This document shows, piece after piece, positions 54,050 to 55,292 of a stretch of 55,292 nt of DNA (its first letter is position 1; each line of letters starts with the position of its first letter). The notes beneath the pieces were generated by a model, which did no database searches, was not told where the DNA came from, and saw only the letters and a list, made by a program, of their open reading frames with translations. This stretch comes from Phycisphaerae bacterium (lineage in GTDB: Bacteria; Planctomycetota; Phycisphaerae; SM23-33): the NCBI GenBank assembly GCA_011050235.1, contig DRGC01000082.1, positions 1-55,292 on the forward strand, in the 5' to 3' direction. Both the position numbers and the translations under genes were made by a program.

Positions 54050-55292
54050 ATGAGGTATGCAAAATTTGCAGTCGTGCTGGCAGCGATGTTGCTGGCGACA
54101 GGGGCAGCGCAGGCCGTCGTGACGATCGACATGCTCACGGTCGGCGACCCCAACACCAGTACGATGGTCGTTGACAACAACGCCCATTTCTATTGGCCGG
54201 ATCCTTCGGCCGGGGCCGTGGACTACACGTACGAGATGGGCGAGAAAGAGATCACAGCCAGTCAGTACGTCGAGTTCATGAACTCCAACATCGGCACCGT
54301 TGTCGCCTACGAGCTTCTCAGTTCGCAGATGGCCAATGCCGATAGCGCCGGCATCACACTGTCCGGCGCCGTGTACGTGGCAGCCCGTCCGGATGTGGCA
54401 ATCAACTACGTCAGTTGGGGTCAAGCGGCTCGTTTCGCCAACTGGATGCACAACGGCCAACTCGCCGGCGCCACCGAGACCGGCGCCTACACCATTAACG
54501 GCGCGATCACTGACGCCGACCTTGCCGCTGTGGCATTGGCTGGCCGGGAGGCGGACGCCGCGTTCTTCCTTCCCTCGCTCGATGAGTGGGTCAAGGCCGC
54601 CTACTATGGCGCCGGTACGGACACCTTCTACGACTACCCCACGAGTTCGGATACGGCCCCAACGCCAGCCGTTAGCGGCGCTGGGTCGAACCTGGCCGTT
54701 CTGGGCGGCTCCGGGGCCACCCTCCCGATCGCGCCGGGCACGCTGACCGGCACGACGAGCCCTTACGGCGCCTTCGACATGGCCGGCAATGTCAACGAAT
54801 ACATCGAGACGACCGTCACCATGTTTGGTGAGGGAATCTCGATGATGATGGGTAACGCTTGGGTCGCGCCAAGTGGCTCAACGCCCTACGCGTATATCCA
54901 CACCAACCACGATCAGCAGAACGACCGGAGAACGGGCTTCCGCCTTGCGGCTCCGGGCGCCGACGTCGGCATACCCGGCGATTTCGACGGTGACGGCGAC
55001 GTGGACGCCGATGATGTCACTGAGCTTTGCGCCAACCTGGGTGATCCGGCCTACGACCTCGACGGCGACGGCGACGCCGATGAAGACGACATGATCGTCC
55101 TGATCGAGACCCTCGTCGAGCTGACCGATGGCGTTCGCGTGGGCACCAGGCGAGGCGACTTCAATCTGGACGGTTTCGTAGACGGCACGGACCTGGCGCT
55201 GATGAAGACCGCCTTCGGCCAGCCGCTCATGGACTATGCCGACGGCAACGCCAACTGCGACGCCTTCGTCGACGGTACGGACCTGGCGATCC
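54050..55292 (+). CDS. secreted SUMF1-domain protein with dockerin module (runs off the window)
   Basis: ATG 54050 follows GGAGAGAGG. A signal peptide (MRYAKFAVVLAAMLLATGAA) is followed by a SUMF1/formylglycine-generating-enzyme-like domain (about 60-310): EKEITASQYVEFMN, AINYVSWGQAARFANWM, AFFLPSLDEWVKAAYYG, SPYGAFDMAGNVNEYIE and DRRTGFRLAAPG. This domain has no cysteine, so it cannot be a canonical formylglycine-generating enzyme; such folds are often carbohydrate- or protein-binding in planctomycetes (inference). A dockerin-like module follows (GDFDGDGDVDADDVTELCAN), nearly identical to the one at 51949. At least 414 residues are visible; a PEP-CTERM signal probably lies beyond the window. 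Confidence 0.9.
   Translation, partial: MRYAKFAVVLAAMLLATGAAQAVVTIDMLTVGDPNTSTMVVDNNAHFYWPDPSAGAVDYTYEMGEKEITASQYVEFMNSNIGTVVAYELLSSQMANADSAGITLSGAVYVAARPDVAINYVSWGQAARFANWMHNGQLAGATETGAYTINGAITDADLAAVALAGREADAAFFLPSLDEWVKAAYYGAGTDTFYDYPTSSDTAPTPAVSGAGSNLAVLGGSGATLPIAPGTLTGTTSPYGAFDMAGNVNEYIETTVTMFGEGISMMMGNAWVAPSGSTPYAYIHTNHDQQNDRRTGFRLAAPGADVGIPGDFDGDGDVDADDVTELCANLGDPAYDLDGDGDADEDDMIVLIETLVELTDGVRVGTRRGDFNLDGFVDGTDLALMKTAFGQPLMDYADGNANCDAFVDGTDLAI
54977..55292 (+). repeat. dockerin module, copy B
   Basis: The counterpart of 51949-52264, about 92% identical over 316 bp, ending at the window edge. Upstream of both copies the two genes share no obvious similarity. Confidence 0.9.

Overview
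The window reads as chromosomal DNA of a high-GC planctomycete, most likely of the Phycisphaerae type (inference). The reasons are an LEPR-XLL motif near the N-terminus of a giant subtilase, PEP-CTERM and dockerin-type surface proteins, a VWA/glutamine-amidotransferase-like membrane protein, a TPR protein carrying RNA polymerase alpha C-terminal domains, and weak or absent Shine-Dalgarno sites before many genes. KdsA, a WecA-like transferase and an O-antigen-ligase-like protein indicate a Gram-negative envelope with Kdo and a surface polysaccharide.

Layout. 1-5.3 kb: a truncated VWA membrane protein and a PHP phosphoesterase with a degenerate metallophosphoesterase front half (minus strand), then galU and ilvE (plus). 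5.3-12.4 kb: a compact minus-strand group serS, aroF, comEC and a DUF4159/prenyltransferase-like protein. 12.4-12.9 kb: a strong sigma70-type promoter, a roughly 355-nt noncoding stretch and an intrinsic terminator, which together look like a small RNA gene. 12.9-23.6 kb: a translation operon nusA, infB, ylxP, rbfA, followed by a DNA-glycosylase-like protein with a histone-H1-like tail, a giant TPR lipoprotein candidate and yebC. 23.6-27.6 kb (minus): DUF4416, WecA-like and Wzy/WaaL-like genes, overlapping one another. 27.7-32.3 kb: carbamate kinase (plus), then minus-strand diacylglycerol-kinase family, kdsA, tgt and yajC, the first three overlapping.

32.3-43.7 kb (plus): a TPR/double alpha-CTD protein, a SpoIID/LytB protein, and a carbohydrate block: NagB-PIG-L fusion, sugar nucleotidyltransferase, galactokinase-like GHMP kinase, a prepilin, a FucI/AraA-type isomerase and an AraB-type kinase. 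Isomerase plus ribulokinase is the classic entry of an aldopentose into central metabolism; the GHMP kinase plus nucleotidyltransferase look like a sugar-1-phosphate to NDP-sugar salvage pair; the NagB fusion would handle amino sugars.

43.7-44.2 kb: tRNA-Gly(CCC) with its own promoter, a structured leader, a long downstream hairpin and an imperfect copy of its 3' end. 44.2-55.3 kb: a Cys-rich metal-binding protein, a 1,828-residue subtilase with five 172-173-residue repeats, two dockerin-bearing secreted proteins sharing a nearly identical 316-bp module, and a LacI-type regulator split by an in-frame TGA. The last gene runs off the window. No CRISPR array, transposase or phage gene was seen.
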